Below, piece by piece: positions 34,179-42,645 of a DNA stretch of 64,000 bases (position 1 is its first letter; each line of letters begins with the position of its first letter). Made by a program: the position numbers and the translations under genes. The DNA is taken from the NCBI RefSeq assembly GCF_000701265.1, contig NZ_JNIA01000022.1, forward strand, positions 124,001-188,000, read 5' to 3'. This stretch comes from Legionella wadsworthii DSM 21896 = ATCC 33877. Lineage in GTDB: Bacteria; Pseudomonadota; Gammaproteobacteria; Legionellales; Legionellaceae. Below the pieces are notes generated by a model. The model saw only the letters and a list, made by a program, of their open reading frames with translations, was not told the DNA's origin and searched no databases.

Positions 34179-34322
34179 TTATTTTACAGGAAGGAGTCCA
34201 AATTGCTCCAGGGCCAAAGCCCGATTTCCTGAAACGGCATCTCGGCCTGAATTGTGCAGGCGGTATCCATGACCTAACTTATCGATGGTGAAGGTTTGGG
34301 ATTTGTTGTCGCGGAGACTTTC
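34179..34322 (-). pseudogene. Short open frame overlapping the antiporter 3' end
   Basis: A 47-codon frame without start reads TFTIDKLGHGYRLHNSGRDA, then VSGNRALALEQFGLLPVK and stops at TAA 34179-34181. It overlaps the last 16 codons of the antiporter in another frame. The composition is protein-like, so it may be the tail of a lost gene joined to the antiporter locus. Confidence 0.25.
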
Positions 34323-35977
34323 TTATCCAATGAATTAGATACAGCCTGGTGTTCTGTATATAAAGTAATTTGTCGTAAATCCAGTGTGGAAATGATTTTC
34401 ATCATGGTCGTATTGTTTATCTTTCTCTCTTTCCTTAATAAACGTAGTTCTTGATGTGCCCCTTCTAAAGCGGCATACCGCAACTGTCTTTCGAATGTTA
34501 AGGCTAATAAGCTTTCAATTTTTTCGCTTTCCGATCCATGGTTTGACACAATAAACTGGTTAAATGATTCGATTATTTTATTCGCTACATCCAGGCACAC
34601 TTCCTTTTCCCGTTCGTTGACTTCATTACATAAAATCGATGATTTTGTTTTTATCGCCTCCACAGCAGCTTTTGTTAATGCAAGAACCGCTTCATTTTCT
34701 TCATCTTGACTGTGTTTATGGATCAATTTTTTCAAACCAGGAGTCATTAGGGGTAAAAGCAAGCTGCTCATGATTAAGGAACAAAGAACCACACCAATGA
34801 CTAAAATGATTAACAGCTTACGTGAGGGAAAAGGCGCGCCATCGATCAGATGAGGTAAGGATAAAATGGCAGCTAATGCAATGGCCCCACGCACCCCTCC
34901 AAGTGAAAAAACACTGATTATTTTTATATTGGGAAAACGCCAGGTACTTCGATTACGGCGCGATATCAATGCTTCAAAAGGTAAAGTTAAATAAATCCAT
35001 AAAGTGCGAAGAAAAATTAAAGTGAAAGTAATTAAAAAAACAATACCGGCGTATTGCGTCAAACTGTAGCCTGTAGTCGCCAAAAATTTAATAGAATGTG
35101 GCAGATACAACCCGAGGAGAATAAAGATAATTCCATTTAAAGTAAAATCGAGGACGCCCCAGAAAAAATGACCTTCAATACGCATTTTTGCCATTGTTCT
35201 ATCTAAAAAGCCTGCTCTATCTACAGTAAAACCTGCAGCAACAGTAGCCAAAACTCCAGAAAAACCCAATTTTTCTGCTGCAAGATATACTGTAAAAGGC
35301 AAAAGCAGTAATAATAAATTTTCAGTCGTTGTTTCTTGTGCACTGTGTATTGTTATCTTGCCCAAAAGTGACATAAAAACATAGGTCAGAAAGACACCTA
35401 CCGTAATTCCGCCCAAGCTGATGATTAATAAACTCCATGTTGCGGATTTAAATGAAAAAAAACCCGTTACCATTGCCGCTACAGCGAGCTTATAGGAAAC
35501 CAAACCTGAGGCGTCATTGAGAAGTGCTTCTCCTTGCAAAATATGCATGATGCGCTCCGGGATTCGATGGCCAGCGGTCATTGATCGCAGGGATACAGCA
35601 TCAGTAGGAGAAAGAGCCGCAGCTAATGCAAAAGCAGCTGGCAAAGGGATAAGAGGAATTAACCAATGAACTAAATAACCTATTCCCGCAACAGTAAAAA
35701 AAACCAACCCTATCGACAACATAATTATGGGTCGGGTATAGAGTAAAAATTCACGCTTCGGAAAATGCCAACTGTCATTAAATAATAAGGGTGGAATAAA
35801 AAGTAGCATGAATAATTCAGGGTTAAACCCTACATCAAATGTTGGGAATAATGTCGCGATCACAGTTCCTATAGTAATTTGTATTAATGGGGTAGGAAGG
35901 TGAGGAATAAAGCGTGTAATCACTCCAGAGATCACCATTAAAAAAAGAAGAACCAAACAAATGAACACGCTTTCCAT
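34274..35977 (-). CDS. CPA1-family Na+/H+ antiporter
   Basis: ATG 35977 with AAGGA is chosen over the TTG at 35995. The 567-residue protein has about 12 membrane segments over residues 1-410 with CPA1 motifs: FLLYTRPIIMLSIGLVFFTV, ALAAALSPTDAVSL (the ND/PTD ion site), GEALLNDASGLVSYKLAVAA, and SLGGVRGAIALAAIL. A soluble helical tail of about 150 residues follows. It exchanges Na+ (or K+) for H+ across the inner membrane for pH and salt balance. The end of the gene overlaps an unrelated fragment in another frame. Confidence 0.93.
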   Translation of the reverse strand: MESVFICLVLLFLMVISGVITRFIPHLPTPLIQITIGTVIATLFPTFDVGFNPELFMLLFIPPLLFNDSWHFPKREFLLYTRPIIMLSIGLVFFTVAGIGYLVHWLIPLIPLPAAFALAAALSPTDAVSLRSMTAGHRIPERIMHILQGEALLNDASGLVSYKLAVAAMVTGFFSFKSATWSLLIISLGGITVGVFLTYVFMSLLGKITIHSAQETTTENLLLLLLPFTVYLAAEKLGFSGVLATVAAGFTVDRAGFLDRTMAKMRIEGHFFWGVLDFTLNGIIFILLGLYLPHSIKFLATTGYSLTQYAGIVFLITFTLIFLRTLWIYLTLPFEALISRRNRSTWRFPNIKIISVFSLGGVRGAIALAAILSLPHLIDGAPFPSRKLLIILVIGVVLCSLIMSSLLLPLMTPGLKKLIHKHSQDEENEAVLALTKAAVEAIKTKSSILCNEVNEREKEVCLDVANKIIESFNQFIVSNHGSESEKIESLLALTFERQLRYAALEGAHQELRLLRKERKINNTTMMKIISTLDLRQITLYTEHQAVSNSLDKKVSATTNPKPSPSIS

Positions 35978-36340
35978 TATCCTTATTTCCTCCAAAATGA
36001 GATGGATTGATTGATTTACCTACACGTGCTACTCCCCAAAAGGATTCCTTACCTATTGAAAATTATTTTATGAATGGTTCATTGACAATCGGATAATTTC
36101 AATCCATTTTAATGTACTTGATTTAGGCAAGCTGGGCAAGCGTCATTGAAATAGGAGTTTATGGTTAATTCGGGCTTCGTTAAAGCCTTCCCCTGTTAAA
36201 TAATACGAATACACAATTTACGTATGCTGCTTCATTTTTGTCAAAGACTCTCCTGATATCCTTTTGTGTGTGTCAAAGAAAATTCAGTGCCCGACAGACA
36301 GCGGATTTCTTTCAAACATAGAAACAAACGGAGTAATATT
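35978..36340. other. Divergent intergenic region
   Basis: Upstream region shared by the antiporter (minus) and the metallophosphoesterase (plus). Before the phosphoesterase ATG there is a GGAG ribosome site at about 36329. No further gene, repeat or clear operator was seen. Confidence 0.4.
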
Positions 36341-37582
36341 ATGTTTAAAAAATTAATTGTCATTTTAACTACCCTCACTTTTTGTTTTGCCAGCTACCCT
36401 TCCATGGCAGCCCAAGAGAATAATTTAAATCAATTGAATGTATTTTTAATTTCAGATCCCCACGTGGATGTTACCAAACGCCAAGCAACCCGCATTAATC
36501 CACTCCCAGATATTTCAGAAGAATTAGATCCCCAAAGTTTTAAAACCTTAATCAGTAAAATTGGTGCGCAGATCGATGCCCAACAAGAAACGCAGCAGGC
36601 AATTTTATTACTCGGTGATTTACCCGCACATAATGCATACAGCCGTAAAACAACTCGAGATAATATAAATTTGGTATTCGAACAACTTTATGAAAAGATG
36701 AATCCCAACTCTTTTTTCTATATTTTCGGTAATAATGATTCTTTAGAAAGGGACTATGGTCCATTTACCTATAATGGTGAATCTGCATCGGATTTATTCA
36801 AATCAATCACGGGAAATGATGATGGATTTCTTTCAACCGGGCTTAAATGTCCTTTTAATGGAACTGCGTGTATCGATAATGAGAATACCAATTATGGTTA
36901 TTACAGTGGATATTTAGGCGACCATCTCAAATTAATCTCGCTAAATAGTGTGGTCTTTGTCTCAAGACCCGGATTTTCCCCTTCACGAGAAGGCGCCACG
37001 GGAGAACTTGACTGGTTAGAAAACGAGCTGAAACAAAGTAAAGCCAATCATGAGAGCGTGCTGTTAGCCATGCATGTTCCTCCTCAAAGTTGGGAAACCA
37101 CTTATAATGATTCTTTGAAAAAAATCATCAAGGCTTATCCAGAAACTATCATAGGTATGGTGGCGGCACACACCCATTTTGATGAAATTCACGGTATAAA
37201 AATTGAAAAGACTGGCAATGTAATTCCTGTGATTTATTCAGCATCGATTGGTTCCGATCACGGTAATGCCTCTTCCTTTAAAACTTTATCGCTGACAAGA
37301 CAAACTGCAGATGCGCCTTGGCAACTCAAAGACTATATCACTTACCATTTTATTGGGGCAACCGCGGATAAGAGTCAACTCAATCCCTATTATGACTTTA
37401 TGCAAGCGTTTTGTTCTGAAAGTTCTACGAATACCGTAAGTGCTTGTCTCAAAAAGCACATCATCCATAATAAATTTGATGAGGTTACGAGTACCTTAAT
37501 GAGCAAACATTATACCGCTGGAAACCCAAACAATAATCAAAAAATTGATCCGTCATCTAAATGGCTGATGATAATTAATTGA
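36341..37582 (+). CDS. Exported calcineurin-like metallophosphoesterase (acid sphingomyelinase-like)
   Basis: ATG 36341 has GGAG eight bases upstream; the GTG-like extension from 36266 is not needed. The 413-residue protein has a signal peptide (residues 1-23, FCFASYPSMAA). It has the five metallophosphoesterase blocks: Asp39/His41 in LISDPHVDV, G92-D93 in LLGDLPAHN, FGNNDS near 131, AMHVPPQ and AAHTHFDE. Block order and the long insert resemble acid sphingomyelinase/SMPDL3 enzymes, which cleave phosphodiester bonds in the periplasm or outside the cell. The exact substrate (lipid or nucleotide) cannot be read. Gene is in a single unit. Confidence 0.88.
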   Translation: MFKKLIVILTTLTFCFASYPSMAAQENNLNQLNVFLISDPHVDVTKRQATRINPLPDISEELDPQSFKTLISKIGAQIDAQQETQQAILLLGDLPAHNAYSRKTTRDNINLVFEQLYEKMNPNSFFYIFGNNDSLERDYGPFTYNGESASDLFKSITGNDDGFLSTGLKCPFNGTACIDNENTNYGYYSGYLGDHLKLISLNSVVFVSRPGFSPSREGATGELDWLENELKQSKANHESVLLAMHVPPQSWETTYNDSLKKIIKAYPETIIGMVAAHTHFDEIHGIKIEKTGNVIPVIYSASIGSDHGNASSFKTLSLTRQTADAPWQLKDYITYHFIGATADKSQLNPYYDFMQAFCSESSTNTVSACLKKHIIHNKFDEVTSTLMSKHYTAGNPNNNQKIDPSSKWLMIIN

Positions 37583-37586
37583 TGAG

Positions 37587-37742
37587 ATGTTCTCGCTATT
37601 TTTCTACAGTACGGCTAGTATGACCGGAGTCAAGGGGTTGGTTAAAGCTTCTGCAACCCCCAAACTAGTCGTTGTACGCCAGCAAAGTGGTGGTTATCAA
37701 GAACTCAATACATTTTCTTATCCATCGAAGCCAAATATATAA
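37587..37742 (+). CDS. Possible small protein or gene remnant
   Basis: Starts four bases after the phosphoesterase stop (ATG 37587). The 51 codons read MFSLFFYSTASMTGVKGLVK, then ASATPKLVVVRQQSGGYQEL. The composition is protein-like and beta-rich, but there is no ribosome site. It may be the decayed tail of another gene. Low confidence. Confidence 0.3.
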   Translation: MFSLFFYSTASMTGVKGLVKASATPKLVVVRQQSGGYQELNTFSYPSKPNI

Positions 37743-37871
37743 TTCAAATTGATGCAACTTCGTGAATATTTACTCCTCCAGCAGAATCTTTATTTATTTA
37801 TGCTACACTTTCATAACTGACCAAATATTATTCAATTACTTAATATCCCCACAAGTGAGAATATTCAATTT

Positions 37872-40814
37872 ATGAATAGTGGTAAAGAAACACATCATTT
37901 TCTAGAAAGTATGGATGCATTGCGGAGAAAGAAATCTGAACTTCCAAGTACAAATCCCAATAGGCCAATTCAGTTCGTATTGTGTACTCATGTGCTTCCT
38001 GATGGCATTGGTGATTTGGTTCATTTAAAAGATTTCGCCGACCATCTGGAAACTATGCCGGATACTCAAATTACTCGAGTAGCATTTGTGCTCGAATCGG
38101 ACATGGAAAAAGCTGCATCCATTTTAGAAATAGAACAGTCAAAAAATTATTATGTGATCTCTTATCGGATTGATGAAAAAGACGGAACTCTGGTATTAAC
38201 CGATACAGGAAAAGAAACTTTAAAACAGTTCCAAGAACGAGGTATCCTGGAACATTCCGATTATCGGGTGCAAATCTCAGCCCCTTTACAAATTAAAGAT
38301 AAAAATTCTTTTTTGAGCGCTCAAGGTATTTTTAGCCCACAGGACTGGTTGTCCTTCTTTGAAATTAGACCCGGTGTTTATGAATATCAAACAAAACCCT
38401 ATTCCCAAGGTTTAATTTACATGGGCCTTGATAAGAATAAAAAAGAATCAGGGATAAAATTAAATGCAACAATTCATCAACTGTGTGATGATTTAGAAAA
38501 ACAAAAAACATCCAGAAGTGACATCGTCAACAAATATATTAAAAACCCTTTAATCAATAAAACAGTATCTGAGGCGATAAGTCAAAACAGCTTTATTGCT
38601 ACAGGTTATCTGCATACCCAATTAACCAAACAAGCCTATTTAACCTGGATAAGTCATATTTCGGAGCAGAAAAATATTTTAATTACCTCGAATCAAATAA
38701 CTCCTGCTGCGTTAAAAGACATGGATTTAACCAGCTTGTCCGAAGCTGGCATTGGCCAAATTGTTTTTCATAACACTGATGGCAATGATTCGATAATTAA
38801 GATAGGTGAGGGACAACGTCAAATAGATGTGTTGCAAATGAAGGATTGTACGAATGAGGAAATCAATGCTTTATTCGCAATAGCCAATACAACATGTGCC
38901 GCAGGGGATACATCCATTGGCCAAGTCATGTCTTCGCTGGCCTTGCCTTTTTTTGATGTGGTGGATAATAAAAGATATTTTTTTGACACCCAATTTTTGA
39001 GGTTTATTCAAAATTTCAGCGACCACCAACCTCTTTATGATTATCTCGAGGCTTGTGTCCATCTTGTTTCAGAGAATGGCATCAATCAAGACAGGTTACA
39101 AAGAATGGTTGAAATCACGCAGAATCATCAAGCAACTCTTTTGAATCAGTGGCAACAAATCACCGCAACAATTCAACATGAATACAACGCTTATGATGGT
39201 TTATTAGAATTTATTGAAGAGAACACCCTTTATCAATTTTTTGCATCCGCATCCCAGGCGCTATCCTCTAATTTGAATGGACAACACGAAAATATTTTTT
39301 TACTAAAATATCAATTGAATTTTTTCAATTATCTTATCTATACGGAGAAAACCGGATTACTCAGTTCACTTTTAGAAAACCAAAAATTTGATCCATCCAC
39401 TGTTTTGAATGTCTTTGAAGAAAAAAACCATAAAATATTCAAATTAATATTTCAGGCAGAAGAACGACTCCTCGTTTCAATTTTGCAAAATTTAGACCCT
39501 TTTGAACAACAAAAACTCTTATCCCAAACTTTTTTATATGGCGCACTAAATGGTAGTAACAATCTTTGGATAAAAGATAAATTTACACAATTTGTTGATT
39601 GCAGATCGCTAGAACAATTTGATATGGATCTTTCCATGGGACTTGACGAAGGTTTCGTGATTGCTCTCTGCAAAAAAGCACTTGAGGAAAATGATGAAGC
39701 TTATTTTAGAAAGCTTCCTTCTGGAACTTTATATACGCTACAGCAAATTCTCCCGGACTATTTAGTCCCATCAGGCATTCAAAACATTCTAAAAACAGGT
39801 ATTTCTGAAGATTATTTTGCGGAGGATTATGACCTCGCTTACCCAGAGTCGATGGACTTTGAGCCCCCTCCAACTTCTGAGGTAAGAGGTATGAGGCAAT
39901 CGGCTTTAAATGCACTGTTAAATCCTTCTATTAGCAATTTAGATAAAGAAGATTTAGCTTCTTTACTGGATCAACCCTTTGAAACCATCTATGAAGAATC
40001 ATTTGCATGGTTAAAATGCGATCTTTATGAACCACACATTTGCCAGGAAGTAGTACAAATCTTGACAGAATATGCCTATGTTCGTTTTGAAGAGCAAACC
40101 CTTCAGGACTTACTCAGCTTTCCTATCAGTGATGAAGACAAGCAAGAATTAATCGTTTTATTGGAACAACCTGTAGAAGAAATCAAAAAAGAGGCTACGT
40201 CATGGCGAAACACGACATTTTATAATAAGGATTTAGGCTATCAAATAGCGGATACATTAAAAACTTTCGCGCAGGTTCGAGCAAAACAACAAACTATCAA
40301 TACTTTTTTTAATTTACCCATCAGCGATGTGGACAAACAAGAATTAATTTTAATCCTGAATGAAACTCCAGAAATGATAAAAAAGGAAGCGCTTTTATGG
40401 TCAACAGACAGCTTATACGGGCAAAGTTTAAATAAACATATAGCAGAAACCTTAAATTTCTTTGCTGATGTCATGCTCACGGAAAAATTACCCTTACCAT
40501 TCAAGGTATACAGTCATCATCATTCTTCATTATTTTTTAATAAGGCCCCTCCTCCGTCCGTAAAAATGCAACCACCTGACTCTCCAGAAAAAAAACGTGT
40601 TTTACAAACCATACAAACACTCCCTATTTCAACATCGGATAAAGAGCAATTGATCAAAGTTTTGGATAAACCGAAGGAATCTATTTTAGCTGAGGCCAGC
40701 ATATGGCATGAACCTGGATCTTTCTATGAAAAAGATATTGAAAAAAATATAGCAGAATTATTGCTAGATTATGCCGATCAATTGGATGAGGGCCTGGTTA
40801 ATAAAAAAAGGTAG
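37872..40814 (+). CDS. Large GT-B-like effector candidate with four C-terminal repeats
   Basis: The 980-residue protein has an N-terminal region of about 370 residues that looks like a two-Rossmann glycosyltransferase: QFVLCTHVLPDGIGDLVHLK at the start and TCAAGDTSIGQVMSSLALPF, FDVVDNKRYFF near residue 350, in the place of the nucleotide-sugar-binding loop. A helical middle follows. Residues about 675-975 contain four copies of a 65-residue helical unit keyed by PIS-x-x-DK-x-x-L (SISNLDKEDLASLL, PISDEDKQELIVLL, PISDVDKQELILIL, PISTSDKEQLIKVL), each followed by an EA-x-x-W segment. There is no signal peptide. Glycosyltransferase identity is inferred from pattern only. Confidence 0.6.
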   Translation: MNSGKETHHFLESMDALRRKKSELPSTNPNRPIQFVLCTHVLPDGIGDLVHLKDFADHLETMPDTQITRVAFVLESDMEKAASILEIEQSKNYYVISYRIDEKDGTLVLTDTGKETLKQFQERGILEHSDYRVQISAPLQIKDKNSFLSAQGIFSPQDWLSFFEIRPGVYEYQTKPYSQGLIYMGLDKNKKESGIKLNATIHQLCDDLEKQKTSRSDIVNKYIKNPLINKTVSEAISQNSFIATGYLHTQLTKQAYLTWISHISEQKNILITSNQITPAALKDMDLTSLSEAGIGQIVFHNTDGNDSIIKIGEGQRQIDVLQMKDCTNEEINALFAIANTTCAAGDTSIGQVMSSLALPFFDVVDNKRYFFDTQFLRFIQNFSDHQPLYDYLEACVHLVSENGINQDRLQRMVEITQNHQATLLNQWQQITATIQHEYNAYDGLLEFIEENTLYQFFASASQALSSNLNGQHENIFLLKYQLNFFNYLIYTEKTGLLSSLLENQKFDPSTVLNVFEEKNHKIFKLIFQAEERLLVSILQNLDPFEQQKLLSQTFLYGALNGSNNLWIKDKFTQFVDCRSLEQFDMDLSMGLDEGFVIALCKKALEENDEAYFRKLPSGTLYTLQQILPDYLVPSGIQNILKTGISEDYFAEDYDLAYPESMDFEPPPTSEVRGMRQSALNALLNPSISNLDKEDLASLLDQPFETIYEESFAWLKCDLYEPHICQEVVQILTEYAYVRFEEQTLQDLLSFPISDEDKQELIVLLEQPVEEIKKEATSWRNTTFYNKDLGYQIADTLKTFAQVRAKQQTINTFFNLPISDVDKQELILILNETPEMIKKEALLWSTDSLYGQSLNKHIAETLNFFADVMLTEKLPLPFKVYSHHHSSLFFNKAPPPSVKMQPPDSPEKKRVLQTIQTLPISTSDKEQLIKVLDKPKESILAEASIWHEPGSFYEKDIEKNIAELLLDYADQLDEGLVNKKR

Positions 40815-40857
40815 ATCGAATGGAGTTCTCATACGTCCCTGCATAACCTAATCTTCT

Positions 40858-41967
40858 TTATGCAGTAAAAAACTCAGACACCGATTGCTGTTCTGCCATA
40901 GTATCTTCGTACCCTAATTTGATTAACTCACGGGTAAATGCTTTTTCGAATAAGAGAAAACTTAATAAGTCCCCAGAATGCCGCTTGGCGCCTAGGAAGT
41001 TCAGGAAAATGCGTAAGAGCATGGGGATGTTGTTGTATTGCGATTGTGCCAGGGAAGCTACATCAATACTGGGACGTAAATGTAAAGTGCGGATGGGCCG
41101 CCAAGGGACATCCTGTTTTTCAGGTGATACCATACGCGACATGTGGTTCATATAATTTACCATTTCCAAATCCCGTTCCAGATTATCTAAAAATAATCCA
41201 TTGACCATCCCCCCCAATACGCGAGAAAAATCAATGTCACCGCTTCTCATTTGTTTTGGATCCATGGCAATAGGTAGTGTGCGGGTGCCGATAATCAATA
41301 CTTTATCGACTTGGCATCGAATAGCGCCCCGTAAAGGCGCAGCGAGTCCTACATGGCCATCGCCATAGTGGAGGCCATCTATTTTGGCAGGGGGGAAAAA
41401 TAGAGGCAGTGAGGTAGAAGCTAAAAAATACTCCATGCGCAGATTCACCCTTTGACTGCTATGGAGCGGATCGTCCCAATCTTCAAAATTCTCTTCATGA
41501 TGTTGATAAAAAGAAATCGTTTTTTGCATTTCATAACAGTTGCTAATGATTTCCATCATTTCTAGATGTTTGTTTTTGATGACACTATCTAAAACGTCAA
41601 AGTTGACTATATTGTTAATAAACTGACGCAAAGGTGACGTATCAAGAACATGGCCTAACAAGCGCTGCTTGGTCAACATACTGCTCATATTACGCATTGC
41701 CGACATACTCAGAGCATAGTTACTGGACTTAAAAATATGCTGACAAGTGATGTGATTCCATAAATCGTATAATTTATTTGTACCCGCAGCAAAATCCAAT
41801 GCATTCTCGGCGATTACTGCTGCATTGATACTGCCAACGCTCACCCCGGTTATCATGTGGAACGGAATTCTTTTTGAATTGAGAATGTCATTAATCGCCT
41901 TGAGAGCACCCGCCTGATAAGCACCCCGGGCTCCTCCACCAGCTAAGTAAAGCGCAATTTTGCTCAT
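40858..41967 (-). CDS. Patatin-like phospholipase
   Basis: ATG 41967 is chosen because it puts the oxyanion motif at the N-terminus (LYLAGGGARGAYQAGAL), as in patatins; the upstream TTG at 42024 is unlikely. The 369 residues include the nucleophile motif GVSVGSINA with Ser43 and the catalytic Asp in HYGDGHVGLAAP, where DG is followed by H instead of the usual G/A. Patatins hydrolyse acyl ester bonds of phospholipids. In Legionella several are secreted effectors (VipD relatives), but this one lacks the long C-terminal domain of VipD and may be a housekeeping or a different effector lipase. Confidence 0.88.
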   Translation of the reverse strand: MSKIALYLAGGGARGAYQAGALKAINDILNSKRIPFHMITGVSVGSINAAVIAENALDFAAGTNKLYDLWNHITCQHIFKSSNYALSMSAMRNMSSMLTKQRLLGHVLDTSPLRQFINNIVNFDVLDSVIKNKHLEMMEIISNCYEMQKTISFYQHHEENFEDWDDPLHSSQRVNLRMEYFLASTSLPLFFPPAKIDGLHYGDGHVGLAAPLRGAIRCQVDKVLIIGTRTLPIAMDPKQMRSGDIDFSRVLGGMVNGLFLDNLERDLEMVNYMNHMSRMVSPEKQDVPWRPIRTLHLRPSIDVASLAQSQYNNIPMLLRIFLNFLGAKRHSGDLLSFLLFEKAFTRELIKLGYEDTMAEQQSVSEFFTA

Positions 41968-42030
41968 ATGATTGATTTCAGGAAGAGAAAATAAAAATAT
42001 ATCCTTGTTGTAGGCCGCTGACAAGCATGC

Positions 42031-42330
42031 TCAATGAGTTTCTTGATTCTCTGTAGTTCCAAGATTACATTCATCAGGAGAACCTAAGCATGTGTAGTCA
42101 CAATCGACTGTAAGCGTCTGCGCCCTTATATTTTTAGTGATAATGTTCCATTGGTCGGATTTCGGGCTACCTGGGCCACAATTATAAGACCTATCCAGAC
42201 ACAACTGGAGGACCCCTGCAAAATAGTTGTATTTTATTTTTTGTCCGTGCAGGAAAACAAATGATGAAGCCATACAGAGTTTCCGGGGGATTGACAGAAG
42301 CATCTTCAAAATTGTATAGTTATAGTACAA
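42031..42330 (-). CDS. Doubtful Cys-containing ORF
   Basis: A 99-codon ORF without a clear ribosome site, with Cys clusters (LQLCLDRSYNCGPGSP, VDCDYTCLGSPDEC). Its start overlaps, on the opposite strand, the promoter of the phenylalanine operon (42291-42320). The Cys-rich second half could be a decayed piece of an exported protein. I give it low weight. Confidence 0.25.
   Translation of the reverse strand: MYYNYTILKMLLSIPRKLCMASSFVFLHGQKIKYNYFAGVLQLCLDRSYNCGPGSPKSDQWNIITKNIRAQTLTVDCDYTCLGSPDECNLGTTENQETH
42291..42320 (+). promoter_or_regulatory. Sigma-70 promoter of the phenylalanine operon
   Basis: A consensus -35 TTGACA (42291-42296) and a -10 TATAGT (42315-42320) are 18 bases apart. Transcription would start near 42327, about 24 bases before the leader peptide ATG. 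Confidence 0.7.
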
Positions 42331-42350
42331 AATTTTTTTTTGAACTTTTT

Positions 42351-42464
42351 ATGCCTCATTCTACTGAACACCACAAGTTAAATAATAAAGCAGGTTTTGC
42401 ACAAGCCTTTGCTTGCTTTTTTTATTTTAGCTTTTTTATCCCGCAGCTGGGTGGTGGTAGGTAG
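42351..42464 (+). CDS. Phe-rich leader peptide of the phenylalanine operon
   Basis: A 37-codon ORF just after the promoter has seven Phe and one Tyr in a 14-residue stretch: FAQAFACFFYFSFF (residues 16-29). This mirrors PheL-type leaders in enterobacteria (Phe-rich run followed by an intrinsic terminator). By analogy, ribosome stalling at Phe codons when Phe-tRNA is scarce would favour the antiterminator (42445-42451 with 42486-42492) and let transcription proceed into the biosynthetic genes. The peptide itself need have no function. No strong ribosome site is visible, as is sometimes the case for leaders. Confidence 0.75.
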   Translation: MPHSTEHHKLNNKAGFAQAFACFFYFSFFIPQLGGGR

Positions 42465-42481
42465 TAATGAACTAACACTCC

Positions 42482-42505
42482 AACCCCCAGCTTAGACTGG
42501 GGGTT
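42482..42505 (+). terminator. Attenuator terminator of the phenylalanine operon
   Basis: AACCCCCAG pairs with CTGGGGGTT (9 bp, loop CTTAGA) and is followed by two more Ts (TTTT at 42504-42507). The 5' arm can instead pair with AGCTGGG at 42445-42451 in the end of the leader peptide gene (CCCAGCT at 42486-42492), so terminator and antiterminator exclude each other. Confidence 0.7.
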
Positions 42506-42570
42506 TTGGTACCCGAACTCCCCAGGCCAAAAGGATGGGAGTTGGATAGAACCAAGAAGGAGTGTACATC

Positions 42571-42645
42571 ATGCCACATCAATTGCGGATACGCTGTTCT
42601 CAAGATCTATCCAAGCATCCCTCTGTTTGCAGGAGGGGATTATGA
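42571..42645 (+). CDS. Small ORF coupled to DAHP synthase
   Basis: AAGGAG eight bases before ATG 42571 opens a 24-codon ORF (MPHQLRIRCSQDLSK...), whose TGA overlaps the ATG of the DAHP synthase gene (ATGA at 42642-42645). Translation through it could feed ribosomes onto the next start. Whether the peptide is made is unknown. Confidence 0.4.
   Translation: MPHQLRIRCSQDLSKHPSVCRRGL

Noticed and set aside
40919-41204. Two plus-strand ORFs inside the patatin gene
   Set aside because: Antisense to a well supported patatin with catalytic motifs.
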